From: Methanoregula boonei 6A8
GTDB lineage: Archaea; Halobacteriota; Methanomicrobia; Methanomicrobiales; Methanospirillaceae
Reading direction: 5' to 3'
Assembly (NCBI RefSeq): GCF_000017625.1
Contig: NC_009712.1
Coordinates: 1,364,001-1,428,000 of the forward strand
DNA length: 64,000 nt
The notes under the pieces are model-generated. The model had not been told where the DNA came from, made no database searches, and saw nothing but the letters and a program-made list of their open reading frames with translations. Of this stretch, positions 57,193 through 64,000 are shown piece after piece (positions within the stretch are counted from its first letter, which is position 1; each line of letters starts with the position of its first letter). Made by a program: the position numbers and the translations under genes.

Positions 57193-58374
57193 TTAGGACA
57201 GGTGTGAACTATACTCCCGCATAACCCGCAGATAAATTTCTGCGGCTTTTTTGAGTGCTGCAACAGAAACCCGTTCATTGATCCCATGCAGCGTGGCTAG
57301 ATCGCCGGGACCATACTCGATCACCCGGAATCCCGCTGCACGCAGGTGCCGGGCATCGCTTGCCGCCCACTGGAGGATTGGGCTCGCAGGTCTGCCCTGC
57401 ACGGCACTGACCTCCCGACAGACCACGGAAACAAAATCACAGAGAGGATCGGTCAGGGAAGGCTCATGAAGGGCTTTCCTGACAAGCGCGGCATGGGGTG
57501 CGTGAGCCATAATCCCTTCAACCAGCATCCGTATATCGCATCCCCACGGGATACGCAGTTCAAGATCGAGATTGCAATGCTGGGCCACAATGTTGACCTT
57601 CTCCCCTCCGGCTATTATGCCGGGGTTAAACGACACCCGCTCCAGGATATCCCCTCCCTTATCTAACCCGAACTCTTCGGCAAAGACTGCTGACGAAGAC
57701 CTGATCAGGTCCCTGAGATCTTCATCCAGGGAAAAAACATGATCGGGAAGACCCCTGACATATTCAAGCAGGTGTACGGCTTCCATAACTGCACTCCTCC
57801 CCACGAGGGGATACAGGGACCCATGGCCGGGTTTCCCGGTAAACCGGAGTTCAAGCCGGCAGAGCCCCTTCTGCCCGATGCAGGGATGCAGGGCAGGAGA
57901 GGGTTCGGCAATCAGGCAATCACAGGGAGGAAGAAGACCTTTTTCAAGCAGGAGCCTTACTCCGTACTCGCCTCCGGTCTCTTCGTCACACACAAAAAGG
58001 AGGGTGGCTGGCAGGGGCTCACCGGCTTCAAGAAGGGTATCGCAGGCAGAGAGGATGGCAGCGACACCGCCTTTCATATCGCTTGTACCCCGGCCCCAGA
58101 CATATCCCTCTTCGATGGCCCCGGAAAACGGGGGGCGCTCCCAACCCTCTTCAAGGGCCGGTACTACATCCACATGCCCGCAGAGCATGAGCGAACGGGG
58201 ATCTCCCCGGGTCACCAGGTTGCAACGTCCCCCAGGAGAACAAATAATATCCGATTTTATGCCCCGGTCGGTGAGAAAGTCCCTGATGTATCCTATGGGT
58301 CCGGAGGTATCGCCCGGCGGGTTTTCACTCCGCATAGAGACAAGGTCCGAACAGATAATATCAGGCTCCATCAT
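57193..58374 (-). CDS. M20 family peptidase / deacylase (ArgE/DapE-like)
   Basis: 393 residues. Metal ligands: LCGHVDVVP near 83-91, GRGTSDMKGG near 110, DEETGGEYG near 148 and EPSPALHPC near 175. A dimerisation domain begins at GLCRLELRFTGKPGHGS. Relatives remove acyl groups from ornithine or diaminopimelate; dapA begins 5 kb away but is not linked. Substrate not assigned. Confidence 0.88.
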   Translation of the reverse strand: MMEPDIICSDLVSMRSENPPGDTSGPIGYIRDFLTDRGIKSDIICSPGGRCNLVTRGDPRSLMLCGHVDVVPALEEGWERPPFSGAIEEGYVWGRGTSDMKGGVAAILSACDTLLEAGEPLPATLLFVCDEETGGEYGVRLLLEKGLLPPCDCLIAEPSPALHPCIGQKGLCRLELRFTGKPGHGSLYPLVGRSAVMEAVHLLEYVRGLPDHVFSLDEDLRDLIRSSSAVFAEEFGLDKGGDILERVSFNPGIIAGGEKVNIVAQHCNLDLELRIPWGCDIRMLVEGIMAHAPHAALVRKALHEPSLTDPLCDFVSVVCREVSAVQGRPASPILQWAASDARHLRAAGFRVIEYGPGDLATLHGINERVSVAALKKAAEIYLRVMREYSSHLS

Positions 58375-58396
58375 AAGGGCTTCCGGTAAAGGGGAT

Positions 58397-58906
58397 TCAG
58401 GATTGTTTCTCTGTCATGAACTGGACAAACAACCGGGAGAGCGAGGCCTCCTCGTACAGGCTCTTGAGGAACTCCTGTTCGAAAAGCTCATCGATGAGGA
58501 CAATGAAAAAGTCGGGAGGCACTGCCTGCCTGCTATCCGGGTCGGGCACAATGCGGAAGCTCCGGTAGCTTGCAGGATCCTCCGTGTCATAGATGATCTG
58601 CCAGAGCGAGGGGAGTTTTGCGAATTTCTCCGGGTGTGTCTCTTTAAGCCAGGTCATAAATGCAGGGAACCGGGGGCGGTCCCCTTTCTTTTCCTCATCG
58701 ATACGCCAGCGCATATACTCTGCACCCATGACATTCTTTGGCGACTGGTAGTTGTAGGCATAGACACTGCAGGTGTAGTCGATATGGGCAAGGGCATCAA
58801 CGAAATAGAAATACAGGGTCTTGTCAAAAAGGGAGGTATCATGAAGGATCAGGGATTTTTCATAGAGATGGGAAAGGACCTGGACATACTCGTTGTCTGA
58901 TGTCAT
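58397..58906 (-). CDS. Uncharacterised protein
   Basis: 169 residues, mostly alpha-helical and acidic, with aromatic-rich segments (YFYFVDALAHIDYTC, QIIYDTEDPASYRSF). No membrane segment or catalytic motif. It lies 22 bases upstream of the M20 gene on the same strand, so the two may be co-transcribed. Family not recognised. Confidence 0.6.
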   Translation of the reverse strand: MTSDNEYVQVLSHLYEKSLILHDTSLFDKTLYFYFVDALAHIDYTCSVYAYNYQSPKNVMGAEYMRWRIDEEKKGDRPRFPAFMTWLKETHPEKFAKLPSLWQIIYDTEDPASYRSFRIVPDPDSRQAVPPDFFIVLIDELFEQEFLKSLYEEASLSRLFVQFMTEKQS

Positions 58907-58980
58907 ACTCCTAGTGTGGGCGTGATTCGTAAATAAACCCCCGTAACTGGCACTGCCTTCCGGTCCTGGGGCAAATACGA

Positions 58981-59871
58981 TTATTTGAAGAAAGGTTCCC
59001 TTTGTTCGACAGCCTTGCGGAAGAGTGATTCCAGCTCGGCCCCTTTCGTTCCCCGGATAGAGAGATGGTTATCCGTCCGCAGGAGGCAGGGTTTGAGTTT
59101 GCCATCCGAGGTAACACGAAGGCGGTTACAGTAAGCGCAGAATTCAGTATTGTGAAGCGGGCGCACCACTTCTACTTCTGCACCATCAAGACAGTACTTT
59201 TTCCGGTGATGCATCCGGCGTGTGAGGATCCCACTTGACCGCGAGGCGAGCATTGCCTCGACTCCCTTCAGGTCACCGTGGTAATCACAATCCTTGAAAT
59301 GCATCAGCTCGATAAGCTGGAGGACGAGATTTCGGTTGTCCCGCACGTAATCCAGAAAATCATCAATCTCGTTATCGTTTATCCCGGAAAGGATCACCAT
59401 GTTAAGTTTGACCGGAGTAAGTCCGGCCCGAAGGGCGGCATCTATCCCGGCAAGCACGTTGTTTAAGCAATCGCAGCCGGTAATCCTTTTATAGGTCTCC
59501 GGGTTCAGGCTGTCCAGGCTGACATTGACACGGCGAAGGCCGGCTGTTTTCAGATCATAGGCCATATCCGCAAGAAGGATCCCGTTTGTTGTAACAGATG
59601 ATTCAATCCCCACAGGAACGGCCCTGATAATATCGAGAATGTCCGGACGGATAAGGGGTTCACCGCCGGTGAACTTGATGCTCCGGATCCCGAATTTTGC
59701 CGCAACATTCATGATCGCGATGATCTCGTCAGTACTCATCTCTGTGGCCGGGTTCTTCTCACCCTCGGCATGGCAGTAGATACAGGAAAGATTGCACCTG
59801 GAGGTAAGGCTGATACGGAGGTTGGTGACCGGGCGGCCATAGGAATCCCTGAGCGTTTCTGTTGCAGACAT
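58981..59871 (-). CDS. moaA: GTP 3',8-cyclase MoaA (molybdenum/tungsten cofactor)
   Basis: 296 residues. The radical SAM cluster motif is CNLSCIYCHAEG near residue 27-38, and the second cluster is CAYCNRL...C near 246-266. GTP is rearranged in the first step of molybdopterin synthesis, needed for formylmethanofuran dehydrogenase and formate dehydrogenase. The usual C-terminal GG tail is absent (ends EQREPFFK); archaeal members vary at this end. Confidence 0.92.
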   Translation of the reverse strand: MSATETLRDSYGRPVTNLRISLTSRCNLSCIYCHAEGEKNPATEMSTDEIIAIMNVAAKFGIRSIKFTGGEPLIRPDILDIIRAVPVGIESSVTTNGILLADMAYDLKTAGLRRVNVSLDSLNPETYKRITGCDCLNNVLAGIDAALRAGLTPVKLNMVILSGINDNEIDDFLDYVRDNRNLVLQLIELMHFKDCDYHGDLKGVEAMLASRSSGILTRRMHHRKKYCLDGAEVEVVRPLHNTEFCAYCNRLRVTSDGKLKPCLLRTDNHLSIRGTKGAELESLFRKAVEQREPFFK

Positions 59872-59882
59872 ATGCAGATTGT

Positions 59883-60464
59883 TTAGCCTTTGAAGTTTTT
59901 TGCGATAATATATATTTCCGTACTTCCCTTACGGGTCGCCTTGGTGGAATAGGTCTTTACGGCATAGAACTGCCCCTGGATGGCTGCGAGCAGTTCGGGG
60001 AAGTCGGCCCCCTGGAAAGACTTAATCACAAAATTCCCGCCAGGTTTTAAGACATTGCAGGCAAAGAGAAGCGCTTCTTCACCAAGAGCGATCGCCCGTG
60101 CCTGATCGTAGCTCTTGTGACCAGAGAGTTTTGGGGCTGCATCGCAGACAACAATACACACCGTGCCAAGCATCTCCTTAGCCTGCTTCTGGACAACAGG
60201 ATCGGTGAGATCGCCTTCAAGGGTCTCGATGCCTTCAATGTCTGCAATCGGATTAAGGTCGATTCCCAGGACACGGCCATCAGTGAGCGTACGCAGCACC
60301 TGGAGCCAGCTCCCCGGGGCAGCACCGAGATCGATAATATTGTCGTCTCTGCGGATGACCGCAAATTTTTCCTGAATCTCGATAAGCTTGTACGACGCCC
60401 GGGACCGGAATCCTTCGTGCTTTGCCCGGAGATAGACCTTATCCCGTGACCATTGAGAACCCAT
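59883..60464 (-). CDS. rlmE: 23S rRNA 2'-O-uridine methyltransferase RlmE/FtsJ
   Basis: 193 residues. SAM-binding motif DLGAAPGSWLQVL near 45-57, catalytic tetrad residues K-D-K-E with Lys in RASYKLIE, Asp in VVCDAAPKLSG, Lys in GGNFVIKSFQG and Glu near the C-terminus (STEIYI). It methylates U2552-equivalent in 23S rRNA. It is divergent from pcn across a 94-base gap. Confidence 0.92.
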   Translation of the reverse strand: MGSQWSRDKVYLRAKHEGFRSRASYKLIEIQEKFAVIRRDDNIIDLGAAPGSWLQVLRTLTDGRVLGIDLNPIADIEGIETLEGDLTDPVVQKQAKEMLGTVCIVVCDAAPKLSGHKSYDQARAIALGEEALLFACNVLKPGGNFVIKSFQGADFPELLAAIQGQFYAVKTYSTKATRKGSTEIYIIAKNFKG

Positions 60465-60558
60465 GCAATTTCACCTGAAATTTTACCGATTCAGACCCAA
60501 AACGCTATAATTAAAGTATGACGATATACTGTATAAGACAGTTGTTAAGGGGAAAGCG

Positions 60559-61302
60559 ATGTTAAAAGCAACCATTGACGCAGAGATATTCCGGGAGGCC
60601 ATTGAAGCGATCTCGGCACTCGTTCCCGAGTGCCGTCTGCATACCGCGGAAGATGGGATTACCACCCGGGCTGTAGACACCGCCAATGTCGCCATGATTG
60701 CGTTTACGCTGAAAAAAGAGGCGTTTGACACCTTCAAGGCAACCAAGAGCGAGATCGGTGTCGATATCTCCAAGATGAAGAACATCTTCAATATGGGCGG
60801 GAAGGGCGATCTCATCAGTCTCGAACTTGCGGACAACGCCCAGAAAATGGCGGTCAGCGTCCACGGTTACCATTACTCGATCACCCTCCTTGATACCAAT
60901 ACTATCAGGAAGGATCCCAATTCCCCGACAATCAATCTGCCGGGGAAAGTTGTAATCTCCGGTGAAGACCTTAATAATGCAATCAAGGCTGCTGCAGTCA
61001 TCTCCGACAAGATTGCCATGGGTATCAATCCCAAGGACCAGACATTCTACATGGTTGCCGAAGGCGATACCGATCACATCCAGCGCGAGTTTGGCAAAGA
61101 CGAACTCAAGTCGCTCTCCCCGGTTGAGGCGCGTTCCCTCTTCTCCCTTGACTACCTCAGGGACATGGGCAAGGTAATGTCAAAGGCGACGGAAGTTGAG
61201 GTCTGCCTGGGCATTGACCACCCGGTTCGGTTCTCCTTTGATATCGCGGGCGGCAACGGGCACGTGGAGTACCTGCTTGCACCTCGTATTGAGGCTGACT
61301 GA
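60559..61302 (+). CDS. pcn: DNA polymerase sliding clamp PCNA
   Basis: 247 residues with two PCNA folds; N-terminal MLKATIDAEIFREAIEAIS, a central connecting loop and the C-terminal VEYLLAPRIEAD where the PIP-box partner binding site is completed. It forms the trimeric ring that holds PolB/PolD, ligase and FEN1 on DNA. The ribosome-binding site is AAGGGG. It ends one codon before priL starts (TGA-ATG). Confidence 0.96.
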   Translation: MLKATIDAEIFREAIEAISALVPECRLHTAEDGITTRAVDTANVAMIAFTLKKEAFDTFKATKSEIGVDISKMKNIFNMGGKGDLISLELADNAQKMAVSVHGYHYSITLLDTNTIRKDPNSPTINLPGKVVISGEDLNNAIKAAAVISDKIAMGINPKDQTFYMVAEGDTDHIQREFGKDELKSLSPVEARSLFSLDYLRDMGKVMSKATEVEVCLGIDHPVRFSFDIAGGNGHVEYLLAPRIEAD

Positions 61303-62391
61303 ATGGAATATGTGCCCTCAGGCAAGGAACTATCCCATTTTCCGTTTTTGAAAAAAGCCCAGGATCCTATCCGGTCCCGGTTTGCTTCGCTTGGAACAAT
61401 ACTTTCTACTCCCAAAGGAGAGGAGCTCGTCTCATTTGCGGTCGCCCGGATCCGGGACGCACTTTCCCAGAAAAAAACCCGGGCCCCGGAGGTGCGCGAT
61501 TCTCCTGAGGACGAGATCGCCGCATATGCGCTGGCCCGCATTGTCGTTTCCTGTGTGAATGACAAACAGCTTATAGACCGGCTCACCCGGTATGAGGCAG
61601 AGAGGGCGTATTATTTCCTCGTTAACGAAGAAGAGTGGAACAGCCGGTACACTCAGGGCGAGGGAGAGTATTCCCGCCTCTGGGAAGCAATCGTAGATGA
61701 ACTGGGCATCAGAATAGAGAACAACCGGATGCCGGTACCCGATTACGTGGAACTTGTGGCTCCCCTGCACGAGGACCGTTACCGGTTGATTAACCGGCGC
61801 GTGGAGCAGGGATTTGTCACGATCAACAGGGACGAACGCTATGATCTGCTGCGGGAGCGGGTCCGTGTACTCCTGCGCCGCGATCTCCCCCACCGGGTGC
61901 CAAAGGAGGTTTGCGAGCTGCTTGCTCCAAAAGCTGCGGAGATCAAGAAAGTATACCAGGAGCAGATGCTCCGGCAGTTTGGCAAAGTGGAAGAAAGTGC
62001 CTTTCCCCCGTGCATGCAGGCATTAATTTCTGCTCTTGCAGCGGGCACTAACCTCACGCATGCAGGCCGGTTCTCGCTTACTGCATTCCTCCATAACATA
62101 GGTATGGACCTCACCGGGATTGCAGAACTGTACGCACGCTCCCCGGACTTCGATATTGAGAAGACCATGTACCAGGTTGAGCATATCACCGGTCGCGGGG
62201 GAACAGGGACTGAGTATACGACCCCGGCCTGCGCAGCTATGCAGACCACAGGCCTCTGCGTGCACCGGGATGCAATCTGCGAGAAGATCAGCCATCCCCT
62301 GAGTTATTACAAAGTAAAAAAGTCCCGACCTCTCAAACCTGCCCCTCAGAACAGAGAGACTAAAAATGCCGGTGACCCGGAGAACACATAA
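61303..62391 (+). CDS. priL: DNA primase large subunit PriL
   Basis: 362 residues. Four cysteines that bind the [4Fe-4S] cluster are visible in CMQALIS near 237, ACAAMQTTGLC near 308-318 and ICEKISHP near 325. PriL works with PriS (not in this window) to start primers. Its start follows the pcn stop immediately, so both replication proteins are co-expressed. Confidence 0.94.
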   Translation: MEYVPSGKELSHFPFLKKAQDPIRSRFASLGTILSTPKGEELVSFAVARIRDALSQKKTRAPEVRDSPEDEIAAYALARIVVSCVNDKQLIDRLTRYEAERAYYFLVNEEEWNSRYTQGEGEYSRLWEAIVDELGIRIENNRMPVPDYVELVAPLHEDRYRLINRRVEQGFVTINRDERYDLLRERVRVLLRRDLPHRVPKEVCELLAPKAAEIKKVYQEQMLRQFGKVEESAFPPCMQALISALAAGTNLTHAGRFSLTAFLHNIGMDLTGIAELYARSPDFDIEKTMYQVEHITGRGGTGTEYTTPACAAMQTTGLCVHRDAICEKISHPLSYYKVKKSRPLKPAPQNRETKNAGDPENT

Positions 62392-62512
62392 AAAAAATTC
62401 TATGCTGTCGAAAACCTTGCGGATCCCACCAGACAAGAGATCACGAAATATGCGGATTGCTAGGAATAATTAGGATGACCGGGTTTTTTGCCGGGAAAAA
62501 TGCCGGCATTTC

Positions 62513-62530
62513 TTTTTTCGCGCGAAAAAA
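62513..62530. terminator. Palindromic TTTTTTCGCGCGAAAAAA element after priL
   Basis: A perfect 18-base palindrome that can pair as A6/T6 around CGCGCG. Being symmetric it places a T run on both strands and so suits bidirectional termination between priL and the convergent small membrane-protein gene. A nearby pair GCCGG...CCGGC (about 62489-62507) adds to the structure. Confidence 0.45.
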
Positions 62531-62644
62531 AAGATCCGGGTGGAATCCGTACTCCTGGACAATACCGCAGTACATACACCGGTAACAAACGGTTATATTT
62601 CCAAGTTTCTGACAGGGCCAAAAAACAAAAAATCGCCAGGCTAT

Positions 62645-62824
62645 TCAGACGATCTTCTCGTTAACCATGTATCCTGCCCCGGAGAGGAACAGGATAAAGA
62701 TGACAATGGCGATGATATAGGCTGCTCCTGTAGCGGGAATGACCATAGGGAGTATCGCAAGGCAGACAACCAGGATCGCAAAGCCCGTTACGCCAATAAG
62801 AACATCGAGCAGTCGTGCATCCAT
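62645..62824 (-). CDS. Small two-helix membrane protein, function unknown
   Basis: 59 residues, found by direct translation. It begins MDARLLDVLIGVTGFAILVV and has two hydrophobic helices (about 5-27 and 33-52) split by a Pro/Gly turn (PATGAAY), ending GYMVNEKIV. A TATA-like GCATATAACC lies about 20-30 bases upstream. Start, length and frame are well formed, but no relative is recognised. Confidence 0.65.
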   Translation of the reverse strand: MDARLLDVLIGVTGFAILVVCLAILPMVIPATGAAYIIAIVIFILFLSGAGYMVNEKIV

Positions 62825-63014
62825 CCCAGAAATGTGGGCTTTTATCGGTTATATGCATATCCCCGGGAATAAGTTATTGTGATGACGATACGGCAATCAT
62901 ATTTATTTACAACCTCGGGGCAGATTCAGGTCGATAAGAATCGCAGCGGATCACAGGCTATGACATAAGAGAAGAGAATAAAAGCCCTCCGGATAAACAA
63001 AAGGAGCAGATACG

Positions 63015-63572
63015 ATGACCAGTCCGGATCGACAGAGAGATGAGGTCCTTGCAGAGCTTTCCAAAGCCACTGCATCTCTAGGGGGTACGATGGCTTCGGT
63101 GCTGGCAGTTAAAGGGATAACCAACATCGGGTATGCGATCCGGGGGGCCCGGGACAGTGCCGGTGTTGCCGCAGTGACAGGAGGATTTGAGGTTCAGGGC
63201 GATACGGTCAGGGCAGCGGGAGCATGCACATTTGATGCTGATGCTGCTCTTGCAGCAATTATCCTTACTGCCTCAAAATTTGATCCGGTGATGCGCTCGG
63301 CCGCTACGATCCGATTCACTGACGAGGCAGGCCAGATCCTTGAAGGCATGTTCCTTGAATGCTGCACCGTTGACCGGCGCGGGAAACCCCCGGGAATCGG
63401 TACCATGGACTGGGGAATCGCATCCTGCTGCAAAGAGGGGGTGCCGGAAGCAATTATCGACCGCGGGAATCCTGACCATCTCCCCCGGATTCACCTGTTC
63501 GGCGAAAAACCCGGAGATGTTGCAGCCAATATTATTATGTTGTCGAACCGCATTATACCTATAGAACTTTGA
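63015..63572 (+). CDS. Uncharacterised protein
   Basis: 185 residues. Alternating strands with Gly/Ala-rich N-terminal part, then FLECCTVDRRGKPPGIG and GIASCCKEGVPEAIID, giving two Cys pairs. A strong ribosome-binding site AAAGGAG is 8 bases ahead of the ATG. It precedes rps17e by 10 bases and is probably in its transcript. No family recognised; the Cys pairs could bind metal. Confidence 0.6.
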   Translation: MTSPDRQRDEVLAELSKATASLGGTMASVLAVKGITNIGYAIRGARDSAGVAAVTGGFEVQGDTVRAAGACTFDADAALAAIILTASKFDPVMRSAATIRFTDEAGQILEGMFLECCTVDRRGKPPGIGTMDWGIASCCKEGVPEAIIDRGNPDHLPRIHLFGEKPGDVAANIIMLSNRIIPIEL

Positions 63573-63582
63573 GGAATAACGC

Positions 63583-63774
63583 ATGGGAATCAAGCCATCG
63601 TATATCAAAACTATCGGTACGGCACTCCTTTCCACCCAGAAAGAGCATTTCAGTAACAACTTCGACGCAAACAAGCAGCAGCTTGCCAGCTCGGTCTCCG
63701 TTGACAGCAAAAGGGTCAGGAATCGAATCGCCGGGTATATAACAAGAAAAATTAATACAAAAAGACACCCATAA
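63583..63774 (+). CDS. rps17e: 30S ribosomal protein S17e
   Basis: 63 residues with the family pattern MGIKPSYIKTIGTALL and IAGYITRKI. A short, basic archaeal/eukaryotic-type ribosomal protein of the small subunit. GAGGA ribosome-binding site. It is followed after 8 bases by dapA. Confidence 0.95.
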   Translation: MGIKPSYIKTIGTALLSTQKEHFSNNFDANKQQLASSVSVDSKRVRNRIAGYITRKINTKRHP

Positions 63775-63782
63775 CGCATGGT

Positions 63783-64000
63783 ATGTTTGAAGGTGTCCTT
63801 CCCGCTATTATCACTCCTTTTCGGCGCAATTCCGCGACGAGCCTGGATATCCCGGGGCTTGAGCGGAATATCAGTTACCTCCTTTCCTGTGGCATCCACG
63901 GAATTGTCCCCTGCGGCTCGACCGGTGAGTCGGCAACGCTCTCGTTTGCCGAGCATGAAAAGGTCGTAAGCACTACCATCGACAAGGTCAACGGCAAGGT
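63783..64000 (+). CDS. dapA: 4-hydroxy-tetrahydrodipicolinate synthase (5' part only)
   Basis: The first 72 residues from ATG 63783, running off the window edge. MFEGVLPAIITPF and VPCGSTGESATLS are the classic DapA N-terminal and substrate-loop motifs. It condenses pyruvate with aspartate semialdehyde in lysine synthesis; the pathway shares its precursor with the homoserine dehydrogenase encoded at 15 kb. Confidence 0.92.
   Translation, partial: MFEGVLPAIITPFRRNSATSLDIPGLERNISYLLSCGIHGIVPCGSTGESATLSFAEHEKVVSTTIDKVNGK

Overview
The window comes from a hydrogenotrophic methanogenic archaeon, most likely of the order Methanomicrobiales and perhaps close to Methanoregula. That placement is inferred from gene content recalled from memory, not from a database search. 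Direct signs are archaeal TATA-type promoters, an archaellum operon with CheF, aIF5A, PCNA and archaeal primase PriL, a beta-CASP/KH RNase (aCPSF1) beside the proteasome beta subunit, the F420 gene cofE, Sec61-beta, S17e and a complete acetyl-CoA decarbonylase/synthase (Cdh) operon. The DNA is GC-rich except for an AT-rich patch near 28.4-29.9 kb.

Layout. 1-11.3 kb, minus strand: motility locus. It runs from two tandem archaellins (arlB) through arlD/E-like, arlG-like, arlF-like, arlH, arlI, arlJ, a membrane protein broken by a frameshift at a 9-G tract, cheF and cheY to cheB, which is cut by the window edge. 11.5-18 kb: a secreted Thr/Pro-rich protein, aIF5A, then a plus-strand run of an IMPase-like phosphatase, NAD kinase, an ACT-domain protein, homoserine dehydrogenase and an HTH protein with a TiaS-like domain; then a glutamine amidotransferase and a type IV pilin-like protein. 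18.6-27.2 kb: a signalling island with a receiver-PAS-TPR protein, two related HisKA_2-type kinases, a degenerate receiver protein, an HTH-PAS regulator and a polytopic membrane protein.

27.2-29.9 kb: about 1.4 kb without genes holding G-rich blocks, a degenerate 31-33 bp repeat array and hairpins; then an AT-rich zinc-ribbon membrane protein and tRNA-Leu(UAG). 30-34.6 kb: a Kup-type K+ transporter, an AI-2E family permease and TrkH. 34.6-45.2 kb, minus strand: two CooC-like ATPases, then cdhA-cdhB-cdhC-cdhD-cdhE and a RACo-like reductive activator of the corrinoid protein. This locus holds the catalytic core of acetyl-CoA synthesis with its metallocentre maturation and reactivation genes. 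The two promoters in it carry a similar GGTT-N(3-5)-AACC dyad just upstream of the TATA box.

45.4-64 kb: mainly housekeeping genes: a TraB-family protein, a flavoprotein, a DUF1922 protein, cofE, sec61-beta, an amidohydrolase, UspA, a four-CBS protein, psmB, aCPSF1, an MFS transporter, a TPR surface protein, an M20 peptidase, moaA, rlmE/ftsJ, pcn, priL, rps17e and the start of dapA.

Two short genes were found by direct reading: Sec61-beta (56 aa) and a 59-aa two-helix membrane protein. No CRISPR array, transposase or phage module is visible.
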